Below, piece by piece: positions 52,656 to 60,353 of a stretch of 64,000 nt of DNA (its first letter is position 1; each line of letters opens with the position of its first letter). The stretch is from UBA5239 sp031548025. Lineage in GTDB: Bacteria; Verrucomicrobiota; Lentisphaeria; Victivallales; Victivallaceae. Below the pieces are notes generated by a model. The model searched no databases and was not told the origin of the DNA. It saw only the letters and a list, made by a program, of their open reading frames with translations. The stretch covers positions 1 to 64,000 of the forward strand of contig JAVBRM010000065.1 in assembly GCA_031548025.1 (NCBI GenBank). Reading direction: 5' to 3'. The position numbers were made by a program, and so were the translations under genes.

Positions 52656-54386
52656 TTACTTTGCAAGTAATTCGGCCGTCACTTTTTTGAGCTTGATGAA
52701 GCCGACGTCTTTGATCTGCCCGGACACGATGACATCGCCGTGATGATCGATCTGGTCCGGGCCGATACTATAAACCGTAATTGCGGGAACATTTCCCGCT
52801 GGGGTTTTCGCAGTGCCATTGATATATTTCATTGAATCCGGTACAGCGGATATGAATTCCGGGACCAGTTCGCTGAGGTCGTCCGGATACTTGCGGTTTA
52901 CCAGATGGTACTTTTCCAGGGCACAAATGACTTTGAGTGAATTGGCATAACCGGTAATCATGTTTATTCGCCGCAGAAAGGCAGGGAAACTTTTGCTTAT
53001 TATGTTCGTAACCGGGGCCGCCAGGGGGATATTGGTTTCCGACCGGTAGACTCCGTTGAGTGCGGCAGATAGATATTTCAGCAGTAATTGGCGGTCGAAA
53101 TTCTGGACATGCCGGATCAATGGCCGCAGGAACAATGATGAATTACCAATCTGAATGAGTTTGGCTGGGGTTTGCTCCGGCGACATATCCGCCAGGTTTT
53201 TCAACAAAGAGAGCGTTCCGGCGGTTTCCAGGCGGAATACGGCTATTTCCAGATTGAGCGAAGCTGTCGGGGCCCGATTGAATTCCTGTATACTGGCATC
53301 CAGTTCACTTATGACCCAGTCCAGTTCGGCGGCAGTGAAGTCCATGCCTGAATTGATTGCCCGGCTCATGCCGTTCAGGCGCATGGATTCAACCGCGATC
53401 GCGACGAGGCCGCGGAGTGAATTGGGTATGTGGCAAAGCTGTTTGCTGAGATTGCCGATGGCGTGGAAACGCTTGAGTACGGCCGGTTTGTCTTGCCGAT
53501 GCACTGCATGCATCATCCGGATATATTCAATCCGGCCCAGATTTCTCATGGTGTTCAATTCGTTGAGATCCCAGAACAGGCCGTCTTCCGAATAAGAAAA
53601 CGCGGCCTTGTCGTATTGGGTCAACTCGTCCAGGGACTTGAGCAGTTTATCAATTTGTTTCAGGTAAGATTCAGCCTGGCGGTAAGTTTCATCCGGGATT
53701 TCGGCCCATGGTTTCAGGAGTTCTCCGACTTCCGTATTGAAATACATGGTCTTCTCGTCGGTCATCCGGCGGCAGAGCTCCATGGTTTTTCGATAGACGT
53801 CCGTTCCGGGATATGGGCGATTGTATTGGCGTGTGATGTCTTCGAGGGAGAAGCGGATTCCCCGGGCTTTCAATTTTTGTATGATTTTATCGCCTTGGAC
53901 TTTCTCGCGGTATCCGGCAATATACAGGGTTGCCGCCCCCGAAACCGGAAGCAGGATCAGCAAGCTTAAACTGATGGACCAGAGAGGTTGCTTGTAAAGC
54001 ATCCGGCGCATCAGCAGGCCGGAAGCCAGCCAGATCAGCAGAGAGAGTTCAAACATCAGAATCGAACGCATCGGCCAGGCACAAATCAGCGAGACTATGA
54101 TCATTAATATGGAGGCATAATGCATCAGAAAGATAAAACTGCCGAATAGGCCGTAAGCCCTGCAGAGTTCTTTGTACAAAAAGATCAACCGGCCTCCGGT
54201 TAGCTTTCTCATAAATATCATATAAGCAATCAGTGGGACAATAATCGACAGAGCCGGCAGAGATGCCATGGCTTTGACATTTATCTCCGGGCAGTATCCG
54301 CAAATAAATCCACCCCAGTAAATGACGGCAGCGGGAAGCGCCAGTACCGCGGTCTGGAGGCATTGGGTGTAGTGGTATTTATTCAT
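52656..54386 (-). CDS. polytopic membrane protein in an ECF sigma operon
   Basis: 576 residues. The first 170 residues contain four or five transmembrane helices; the remaining 400 form a large, mainly helical soluble domain (TMELCRRMTDEKTMYFNTEVG...) that ends in a small prepilin-like C-terminal segment (KYHLVNRKYPDDLSELVPEF, SIGPDQIDHHGDV). The latter resembles the C-terminal part of type II secretion pseudopilin-like proteins of PVC bacteria. The start overlaps the anti-sigma gene by four bases. Function unknown; its position suggests it is either the signal sensor or an effector of the sigma factor. Confidence 0.6.
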   Translation of the reverse strand: MNKYHYTQCLQTAVLALPAAVIYWGGFICGYCPEINVKAMASLPALSIIVPLIAYMIFMRKLTGGRLIFLYKELCRAYGLFGSFIFLMHYASILMIIVSLICAWPMRSILMFELSLLIWLASGLLMRRMLYKQPLWSISLSLLILLPVSGAATLYIAGYREKVQGDKIIQKLKARGIRFSLEDITRQYNRPYPGTDVYRKTMELCRRMTDEKTMYFNTEVGELLKPWAEIPDETYRQAESYLKQIDKLLKSLDELTQYDKAAFSYSEDGLFWDLNELNTMRNLGRIEYIRMMHAVHRQDKPAVLKRFHAIGNLSKQLCHIPNSLRGLVAIAVESMRLNGMSRAINSGMDFTAAELDWVISELDASIQEFNRAPTASLNLEIAVFRLETAGTLSLLKNLADMSPEQTPAKLIQIGNSSLFLRPLIRHVQNFDRQLLLKYLSAALNGVYRSETNIPLAAPVTNIISKSFPAFLRRINMITGYANSLKVICALEKYHLVNRKYPDDLSELVPEFISAVPDSMKYINGTAKTPAGNVPAITVYSIGPDQIDHHGDVIVSGQIKDVGFIKLKKVTAELLAK

Positions 54387-54664
54387 TGCGCTCCTAAGGC
54401 GAAGCCGGTAGTCAACAGAAGTTGTTCCAATTGGCTTGGCCGGAATTCCGGTTGATGGCTTTGAATGAGGCTTCCGCCCAGCAGCATCAGGAAAATAACC
54501 GCGATAATGGCTGACGATTTGAGAAAGTACATCAGGTAAGGGACCGTTCGATCCTGATGCGCCAGGAAATCGTGGGTGGCCTCGGAGACGGTTTTCAGTC
54601 CGGACTCATCCGGTGAATGGCGGGCGGCTTCCGTCAGAATTTGTTCTAGATCGGATGGATTCAT
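54383..54664 (-). CDS. putative membrane-anchored anti-sigma factor
   Basis: 93 residues from the ATG at 54664, with GGAGGAG just upstream; the longer frame from 54754 would lie inside the sigma gene. A cytoplasmic helical N-terminus (SDLEQILTEAARHSPDESGL) is followed by one transmembrane helix (SSAIIAVIFLMLLGGSLI) and a short outer tail. Overlaps of four bases with both the sigma gene and the membrane-protein gene indicate coupled translation. The anti-sigma role rests on context; no zinc motif is present. Confidence 0.55.
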   Translation of the reverse strand: MNPSDLEQILTEAARHSPDESGLKTVSEATHDFLAHQDRTVPYLMYFLKSSAIIAVIFLMLLGGSLIQSHQPEFRPSQLEQLLLTTGFALGAQ

Positions 54665-55128
54665 AACTCCTCCATGATTTTCTTTAATTGCTTTTTCGCT
54701 TTTTTCAGTTTCCGGTAAAAGATGCCGGAAGAACAGTTTAGCAGGACCGCGCATTTATCGGCATTCAGGTCATGGGCTATTGCCGTTACGATGATTTCGC
54801 GGCTCGGTTCCGGCAGCAAAATGATGGCCTCCCGGAGCTTGTCCAGAAGATTGTTATCATGACTCTGCCGGTCGGCATAGTCCAAATGGCGCTGCGTATC
54901 GCGCTGACGCTTGCGAATAATATTACATGCTTTGTTGATCGCGATCCGGCAAATCCAACTCGAAGGCTTGGCTCGAAAACCGAAGGAGTGCCGCTTGTTC
55001 CAGGCGGCAATCAGGGCCTGCTGAACGGCTTCGTCGGCATCCTCGGCGTTATAGGTAATCCTCAATACCGTGCATTGCCAGATTCTTAAATTTTGCTCGA
55101 TCAGCAGCTTGAAATCTTCTTCAGTCAA
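54661..55128 (-). CDS. ECF-family RNA polymerase sigma factor
   Basis: 155 residues with sigma region 2 (NAEDADEAVQQALIAAWNKRHSFGFRAKPSSWICRIAINKACNIIRKR) and region 4 (REAIILLPEPSREIIVTAIAHDLNADKCAVLLNCSSGIFYRKLKKAKKQLKKIM). The start is TTG with GAGGG six bases upstream. It heads a three-gene operon with a small membrane protein and a polytopic membrane protein. Region 4 carries CSSGIFYRKL where SxxTVxSRL is usual, so it may recognise an unusual -35 element. Confidence 0.85.
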   Translation of the reverse strand: MTEEDFKLLIEQNLRIWQCTVLRITYNAEDADEAVQQALIAAWNKRHSFGFRAKPSSWICRIAINKACNIIRKRQRDTQRHLDYADRQSHDNNLLDKLREAIILLPEPSREIIVTAIAHDLNADKCAVLLNCSSGIFYRKLKKAKKQLKKIMEEL

Positions 55129-55272
55129 AGTGGTCCCTCGATATTTTACTTCTTAGACACCGCCGGAGCCATTCTTTTTTACGGGAATGAAAAAAATATG
55201 GAAATTTTTTGATTTCAGACAAAAAATCAACATGGATAAGACAATAATACATGATTATTATAAATTGTTACA

Positions 55273-55301
55273 TTCACAAAAATGGGTGCAAGTTGTATAA
55301 T
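55273..55301 (+). promoter_or_regulatory. promoter of the GH10 gene cluster
   Basis: TTCACA (55273-55278) and a perfect TATAAT (55296-55301) are separated by 17 bases, 35 bases before the GH10 start codon. This is the strongest sigma-70-like promoter in the cluster and would drive GH10, the dehydratase and the SDR. Confidence 0.6.
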
Positions 55302-55336
55302 ATTCGCCAAACTCGTAATAAACAAGAGGTGAATTT

Positions 55337-56611
55337 ATGCAACATGACTTTTTTACGGATAAATTTTATTCAGGGTGGGACAAGATGTCCTCCGGCATTG
55401 AAAGCAATATCATTAAAAACCGCCAGGCGGATTTTGTGCTGAAACTCGACGAGGTTCCGGCCGGGGCGACGATTACCGTCAATCAGAAGAAACATCAATT
55501 TGATTTTGGCTGTAATTGCCTGTGGTTGGGGCAGAAACATGAATTTGACCGGCCTTATGAGGAGGGGCTGGCCGGATTGTTCAATCTGATCACGACAACG
55601 TTTTGCCTGAATGATATCCAGCCGCAGCCGGGAAAGTGGCGTTTCGAAGAGGGCTGCGAGGAGATATTTCGTCGTCCGCCGCCGGACCGGGTGGTGAATT
55701 TTGCCCGTAAGCATGGCATAAAACTGAAAGGACAGCCGCTGCTGGCCGGTTCCTGGTATCCGCAATGGGCCAAAGATATGAATTATTCGGATGATCAAAT
55801 CCGGAAGCTTTACGCCGAGTATTTTCAGATTGTGGCGGAGCGTTACGGCAATGTTTATGATATTTTCGACCTGGTAAACGAGGCGCTTTGCCACCGGAAA
55901 TTCCCTCTGTATACGGAGAATCTGGAGTATGTGGAATGGGCGTTTAAAACGGCTTATCCGATGTTCCCACGGCGTATCGACCTGGAACTGAATGAAGCAC
56001 ATCCGCATATATTCCATGAATCCGCCAAGTCGGGTAAAAACGAGCATTACAATCTGGTCCGGCGGCTGTTGGACAATGGTACACAGATTGATTCGCTGGG
56101 ATTCCAATTTCATCTGTGGAATGCCATGGACGAGATTCGTAATGCGGAAGGGATGTATTTCTTTGATCAGGTTCTCGAACGGATGAATGAATTTTCCGAA
56201 TTCGGGTTGCCGATGTATATCTCGGAGATCACGATTCCTTCCGTGATTAACGGGCAGTCCATGGAGGCGGTTCAGGCGGAGCTTGCCGATAAATTCTACC
56301 GGCTGTTTTTCAGTGTTGAACGGATGCGGGGAATTATCTACTGGAACTTGTGCGATGGTCCGGCTTGGATGGGGGAGGGGGATTGCCGTGGCGGACTGCT
56401 GGATGAATTCATGCGCAAGAAACCCGCTTACCTGAGCTTGGAAAATCTGTTGAAAAGGGAATGGCTGACCGCCTTTGCCAAGCCAGCTGAAAATAGCGAA
56501 TTGGTCGAGTTCCGGGGATTCAAGGGTATTTATGACGTTATCGTGGAGTCGAAAGAAGGCCGCCGGGCTCATGAAGTCAGTCTGACTGAACCCGGAACTT
56601 ATAATCTGTAA
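55337..56611 (+). CDS. GH10-like glycoside hydrolase (xylanase family)
   Basis: 424 residues. A short beta-rich N-terminus (residues 1-60) precedes a GH10 barrel with FGCNCLWLGQK, GKWRFEEG, HGIKLKGQPLLAGSWYPQW, the acid/base glutamate in FDLVNEAL and the nucleophile glutamate in MYISEITI. GH10 enzymes are mostly endo-1,4-beta-xylanases. No signal peptide is visible, so it probably acts inside the cell on imported oligosaccharides. GAGGTG precedes the ATG. The dehydratase gene starts nine bases after its stop. Confidence 0.85.
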   Translation: MQHDFFTDKFYSGWDKMSSGIESNIIKNRQADFVLKLDEVPAGATITVNQKKHQFDFGCNCLWLGQKHEFDRPYEEGLAGLFNLITTTFCLNDIQPQPGKWRFEEGCEEIFRRPPPDRVVNFARKHGIKLKGQPLLAGSWYPQWAKDMNYSDDQIRKLYAEYFQIVAERYGNVYDIFDLVNEALCHRKFPLYTENLEYVEWAFKTAYPMFPRRIDLELNEAHPHIFHESAKSGKNEHYNLVRRLLDNGTQIDSLGFQFHLWNAMDEIRNAEGMYFFDQVLERMNEFSEFGLPMYISEITIPSVINGQSMEAVQAELADKFYRLFFSVERMRGIIYWNLCDGPAWMGEGDCRGGLLDEFMRKKPAYLSLENLLKREWLTAFAKPAENSELVEFRGFKGIYDVIVESKEGRRAHEVSLTEPGTYNL

Positions 56612-56620
56612 GGTGACAAT

Positions 56621-57820
56621 ATGAAAATTACCAAAATCAAAGCAACCGCCGTCAATGTGCCGCTGACCGCGCCGATTCGTTGGTCGTGGGGCGTGCGCCG
56701 GGAAACCACCCGTCTGATTATCCATATCGAAACCGATGAGGGAATTACCGGCATCGGTGAAACCATGGGCCGGGTCGGCGCCGACAATGTGCATTATGAA
56801 GCTCAGAAATTGATCGGACAGGACCCGTTCAACGTGGAACGCATTTTGGCGTTTCTCCGGCCGCGGCCTTATTTCTTCGGTTATGCCGGACATGGTCTGA
56901 TCGCCGGAATCGAGATGGCTTGCTGGGATATCATCGGCAAGGCGGTGAACAAACCGGTCTGGGCTCTGTTGGGCGGACGATTCCGGGAAAAAGTGAGTAT
57001 TTCCGGTTATGTCTTTACCCGGGCCAAAAATGAAGTCACCGGCGAGGGCGGCGAAACCACCCCGGAACAGTTGTTGGAGTACAGCAAAAATCTGGTACGG
57101 GAACACGGTTTCAGAAACCTGAAATTGAAGGTCGGGGCCTCTCATCCCGATATCGACATCGCCACCATTGCCAGTTTCCGGCAGGCCTTCGGGCCGCAGA
57201 TGGGACTGCGTATCGACCCGAACGGAACCTGGTCGCCGCAGACCGCGTTGTACATCTGCAAACAGCTCGAGCCCTACAATCTGGAATACATCGAGGACCC
57301 GACCTGGGGGCTGGAAGCCATGGCCCGGCTGCGGCGGGATGTCAATATTCCGCTTTCCACCAATATGTGCGTGGTCGATTTCGACCAGATTCCGCCGGCG
57401 TTCCGGATGAATTCCATCGACGTGGTTCTGGGGGATGTCCACAAATGGGGCGGGTTACTGGCCACGAAAAAACTGGCGGCGGTCTGCGATACCCTGATGT
57501 GGGGCATGTGCATCCACTCCGGGGCCGAACTTGGTGTTTCCGAAGTTGCCAAACTGCATATGGCGACCTGTACTCCGAATCTGACCTACGCCATCGACAC
57601 CCATTATCCGCATCTGGCCGATGACATTCTGGTCGGCGGCAAGATGAAATATGATAAGGGGACCATGACCGCTCCCGACAAACCGGGCTTGGGCGTGGAG
57701 TTGGATATGGACCGTTTCGAGCGTTATGCCGAGGCCAACCGCAAAGCGGGGTTGACCGAGGGATATGAAAAAGATCTGGACCGGCCATCCGATTGGTGTC
57801 CGAAAAAATTTCAATGGTAG
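56621..57820 (+). CDS. mandelate racemase/enolase superfamily sugar-acid dehydratase (glucarate dehydratase-like)
   Basis: 399 residues. The N-terminal capping domain ends near LLGGRFREK. The barrel carries the KLKVG lysine pair, metal ligands in RIDPNGTW and IEDPTWG, and STNMCVVDFDQ followed by GDVHKWGG and HSGAELGVSE, a pattern nearest to glucarate dehydratases and related acid-sugar dehydratases. It would convert an aldonate or aldarate to its 2-keto-3-deoxy form. AAGGTG lies just upstream. The HpcH/HpaI aldolase across the intergenic region could cleave the product. The exact substrate is not predictable. Confidence 0.85.
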   Translation: MKITKIKATAVNVPLTAPIRWSWGVRRETTRLIIHIETDEGITGIGETMGRVGADNVHYEAQKLIGQDPFNVERILAFLRPRPYFFGYAGHGLIAGIEMACWDIIGKAVNKPVWALLGGRFREKVSISGYVFTRAKNEVTGEGGETTPEQLLEYSKNLVREHGFRNLKLKVGASHPDIDIATIASFRQAFGPQMGLRIDPNGTWSPQTALYICKQLEPYNLEYIEDPTWGLEAMARLRRDVNIPLSTNMCVVDFDQIPPAFRMNSIDVVLGDVHKWGGLLATKKLAAVCDTLMWGMCIHSGAELGVSEVAKLHMATCTPNLTYAIDTHYPHLADDILVGGKMKYDKGTMTAPDKPGLGVELDMDRFERYAEANRKAGLTEGYEKDLDRPSDWCPKKFQW

Positions 57821-57824
57821 GACC

Positions 57825-58517
57825 ATGAAAACAGTATTCATTACCGGAGCCAGCCAGGGATTGGGGCTGGCATTGTCGAAATATTTCGCCGAACACGGTT
57901 ACTTTGTCTACGCCGGATGTTTTTCCAAAGACGCCGAACTGTTCGGGCCGGGCAGGATACTGCGCGGTAACATCGGCGACGAGGAGGAAGTCAAACGGAT
58001 GTTCGCCGAAATCGACCGCTTGGACGTCCTGATCAATAACGCCCGTTTCTGCCCGACGCCGCGCGACCCGGATTTGAGTGAGTCCCAATGGTGGGACCGG
58101 AATCTGGAGATTTCGCTCAAGGGAACCTATCTATGCTCGCTTGAGGCCATGCGGATTATGAAAGAACAACACGAGGGGGCAATCATCAATATTTCATCGG
58201 TTCGGGCATTGATTCCTAATGATCCGGACCGGATTCCCTACGGCGCGGCCAAAGCCGGGCAACTGAACCTGACCACCTCGTTCGCAGCCCTCGGCGGACC
58301 GTACAATGTTCGGGTCAATGCTCTGCTGCCGGGCGCGGTGGAAACGGAGAACCTCCGTAAAAGGATTACGCCCGAACGGTATGCCGAAGTAATAAAAGAC
58401 ATTCCACTCGGGCGCATGGGACGGATGGAGGAATTCTGCCATGCCGCACTGTTTCTGGCCGAGAATACCTACACCACCGGGATTGCATTAAACTGCAGCG
58501 GCGGCAATTGCATGTGA
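57825..58517 (+). CDS. short-chain dehydrogenase/reductase
   Basis: 230 residues from the ATG at 57825, four bases after the dehydratase stop; the upstream in-frame ATG lies inside that gene. It has the NAD(P) motif TGASQGLG, NNAR in place of NNAG, the catalytic serine in NISSVRAL and the YxxxK pair in PYGAAKAGQ. The C-terminus ENTYTTGIALNCSGGNCM is normal. The context suggests a sugar or sugar-acid oxidoreductase of the same pathway. Confidence 0.9.
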   Translation: MKTVFITGASQGLGLALSKYFAEHGYFVYAGCFSKDAELFGPGRILRGNIGDEEEVKRMFAEIDRLDVLINNARFCPTPRDPDLSESQWWDRNLEISLKGTYLCSLEAMRIMKEQHEGAIINISSVRALIPNDPDRIPYGAAKAGQLNLTTSFAALGGPYNVRVNALLPGAVETENLRKRITPERYAEVIKDIPLGRMGRMEEFCHAALFLAENTYTTGIALNCSGGNCM

Positions 58518-58519
58518 AC

Positions 58520-58592
58520 TTGACATTCAAGAAAATCTCGTTATATTACAATAGTTACTTCCAGTGATAACAGCAAGTATCACTGGAAGTAA
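58520..58592 (+). repeat. promoter-palindrome unit, copy 1
   Basis: TTGACA (58520-58525), 16 bases, TATATT (58542-58547), then a perfect inverted repeat TTACTTCCAGTGATA-N8-TATCACTGGAAGTAA (58555-58592). The 15-bp arms start seven bases after the -10 box, so the palindrome would cover the transcription start. No gene follows on this strand before copy 2. Confidence 0.6.
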
Positions 58593-58689
58593 GGTTTATA
58601 AATCGGTTGATAGGGTGGGGCTGTATCATAAGCCAGAGTGAACGGCGCTTTCGTTGATCCATTTCTAAAGTTTATTCTATTTTGACAGC

Positions 58690-58759
58690 TTGATATCCAC
58701 AAAATTTGCGTTATATTAAATTTACTTCCAGTGATAACAGCAAGTATCACTGGAAGTAA
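58690..58759 (+). repeat. promoter-palindrome unit, copy 2
   Basis: TTGATA (58690-58695), 16 bases, TATATT (58712-58717), then exactly the same 38-base inverted repeat as copy 1, including its loop ACAGCAAG, at 58722-58759. The copies are 167 bases apart. No U-run follows either palindrome, so they are not ordinary terminators. Between them there is no convincing reading frame. Confidence 0.6.
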
Positions 58760-58776
58760 TAAAAAATTTAGATTTT

Positions 58777-58805
58777 ATCCCCCCTTATATTGCACAAGGG
58801 GGGAT
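58777..58805. terminator. GC-rich hairpin after the aldolase gene
   Basis: ATCCCCCCTT and AAGGGGGGAT form a perfect 10-bp stem with a 9-base loop, seven bases beyond the aldolase stop on the minus strand. On that strand A-rich then T-rich sequence follows (AAAATCTAAATTTTTT), so it may act as a 3'-end or terminator structure, though the T-run is displaced. Confidence 0.5.
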
Positions 58806-58811
58806 TTGGGG

Positions 58812-59585
58812 TCAAATCTTGTTGAATTCGCTGATGATATTGTCGCAATAAATATTGAGGGCGTGGACGTCGGCGCCGCAGTTCAGGTACATGTAACCCA
58901 TGTCAAAATATTCCTTCATGGTGGCGGGACCGGTGACCGTACCGGCAAATTTGCCGTACTTGCGGGCGGTATCAACAACCAATTTGCGGACCCGTTTGAT
59001 TTCCGGATGATTCATTTCGCCCGGATGTCCGATGGCTTGCGAGAAGTCGCCGGGGCCGAAAAAGATCATGTCGATACCGTCAAGCTGGCAAATGGCGTCG
59101 AGGTCGGCCAAAGGTTCCGGGTCTTCGATCTGGACGATGACCATCCGGTTGTTGTTGGCGAAATCAAAGTATTCGCGGTCGCCGAAACGGCAATAGAGTC
59201 CGTCGGCGTTGCCGCCGTCCCATGGACGCAATCCAATCGGCATGAATTTGGTCTGGCGGACGATGGATTTGGCTTCTTCCAAGCTCATCAGATGGGGAAT
59301 CATGATCGCGGTGGCATTGGCTTCAAACGGCAGGATGTAGTCGCTGTAGCATCCTTTGGAAACCCGGACGACCGTATCGATATCATGCATGTTGGCGGCC
59401 ATGATCTGTTTTTCCATGGTGCTCCAGTCGGTGGGCACGTGCTCGCGGCAGATCCAGATGGCGTCGAATCCGGCCAGGGCGGCGATTTCCACATGACGGT
59501 GGCATGAACCGTTGAGTTTGAAGCTGAGAACTGGTTTTCCGGAACGCATTTTGTCCAGCATTCGGCTGCGGCGCGGTGTTTTCAT
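58812..59585 (-). CDS. HpcH/HpaI-type aldolase
   Basis: 257 residues of the class II pyruvate aldolase family, which cleaves 2-keto-3-deoxy acids to pyruvate and an aldehyde. Visible family features are FDAIWICREHVPTDW, VRVSKG, the arginine in IGLRPWDGG, the metal-binding glutamate in VIVQIEDPEPL and the aspartate in FFGPGDFSQAIG. AGGA lies seven bases before the ATG. It is divergent from the FadR-type regulator at 59670, with an operator-like palindrome between them, and completes the pathway started by the dehydratase. Confidence 0.88.
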   Translation of the reverse strand: MKTPRRSRMLDKMRSGKPVLSFKLNGSCHRHVEIAALAGFDAIWICREHVPTDWSTMEKQIMAANMHDIDTVVRVSKGCYSDYILPFEANATAIMIPHLMSLEEAKSIVRQTKFMPIGLRPWDGGNADGLYCRFGDREYFDFANNNRMVIVQIEDPEPLADLDAICQLDGIDMIFFGPGDFSQAIGHPGEMNHPEIKRVRKLVVDTARKYGKFAGTVTGPATMKEYFDMGYMYLNCGADVHALNIYCDNIISEFNKI

Positions 59586-59623
59586 AATAAAATCCTTGAT
59601 TTAGGGTTGATTTTTTTGTTTCC

Positions 59624-59639
59624 TTGTAGTACAATACAA
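59624..59639. promoter_or_regulatory. GntR-type operator between aldolase and regulator
   Basis: TTGTA-N6-TACAA is a short palindrome in the 84-base divergent intergenic region. FadR-subfamily GntR proteins bind such TTGT/ACAA-type sites, so the adjacent regulator is the likely ligand. Control of both genes is inferred. Confidence 0.5.
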
Positions 59640-59669
59640 CAAAGAATAAAGAAATCAAGAGGTAAAAGA

Positions 59670-60353
59670 ATGGAAATAACGAAAATCCAGCGACAGGGAA
59701 CATTGGAGTTGGCCATCGAAGCCATCGAGCAATACATCATCGGCAATTCCCTGAAAGTGGGGGATTCGCTGCCGTCTGAACCGGAGCTGGCCAAGTCGCT
59801 CGGCATCAGCCGGAATATTCTGCGCGAGGCTTTGCGGCATTACCGGACGCTGGGGATTATTGAATCCAAGCCGAAGATCGGCAATTACATTGCCCGGCTG
59901 GCGCCGGAAAATCCATATCAGGGCTATATGCCGTTCATCGGTTCCGACGAAAACACTTTGCTGGAATTGGCGGAAGTGCGCATTTGCCTGGAAACCGGCG
60001 CGGCGGCTCTGATTGCGATGCGGGCGACTGCCGGACAGCTTGAAGAATTGAAAGTGATCGCCGGAAAACTGGCCAAAGCCAAATCACGCGAGGCCCAGAT
60101 TGAGTTGGAAACCGAATTTCACTGTGCGCTCCTGCGGATTCCCGGTAACAATATTATCAATGGATTGATTCCGCTGTTGATTGAGTTTTTCAATAAATTA
60201 CGCCGGGCTCAAGAGAGTCTGGTGAAGCCGCATCCGCGCGAGCAAGTCAATGCCGAGCATCAGGCGATGATCGACGCCATCGCCGGAAGGGACGGCGTCG
60301 AGCTGGCCCGGCTGTTAAGCATCCACGGTCAAGATTATCTGGTCAACCGTTAA
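59670..60353 (+). CDS. FadR-subfamily GntR transcriptional regulator
   Basis: 227 residues from the ATG at 59670, with GAGG seven bases upstream. The N-terminal winged helix has DSLPSEPELAKSLGISRNILREAL; the C-terminal FCD domain has ELAEVRICLETGAA, EFHCALLRI, EHQAMIDAI and LSIHGQDYL, where histidines usually bind a metal that holds the acid ligand. FCD regulators typically sense sugar acids, which suits the divergent aldolase. The last 39 bases overlap the 3' end of the convergent rhamnosidase gene. Confidence 0.9.
   Translation: MEITKIQRQGTLELAIEAIEQYIIGNSLKVGDSLPSEPELAKSLGISRNILREALRHYRTLGIIESKPKIGNYIARLAPENPYQGYMPFIGSDENTLLELAEVRICLETGAAALIAMRATAGQLEELKVIAGKLAKAKSREAQIELETEFHCALLRIPGNNIINGLIPLLIEFFNKLRRAQESLVKPHPREQVNAEHQAMIDAIAGRDGVELARLLSIHGQDYLVNR

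Noticed and set aside
55370..57442. A 690-codon minus-strand frame across the GH10 and dehydratase genes
   Set aside because: It crosses two real genes and their junction, has no ribosome binding site and no recognisable domain.
58555..58759. CRISPR-like array
   Set aside because: There are only two copies, each is a self-complementary hairpin next to a promoter, the spacing is 167 bases, and no cas gene is present.
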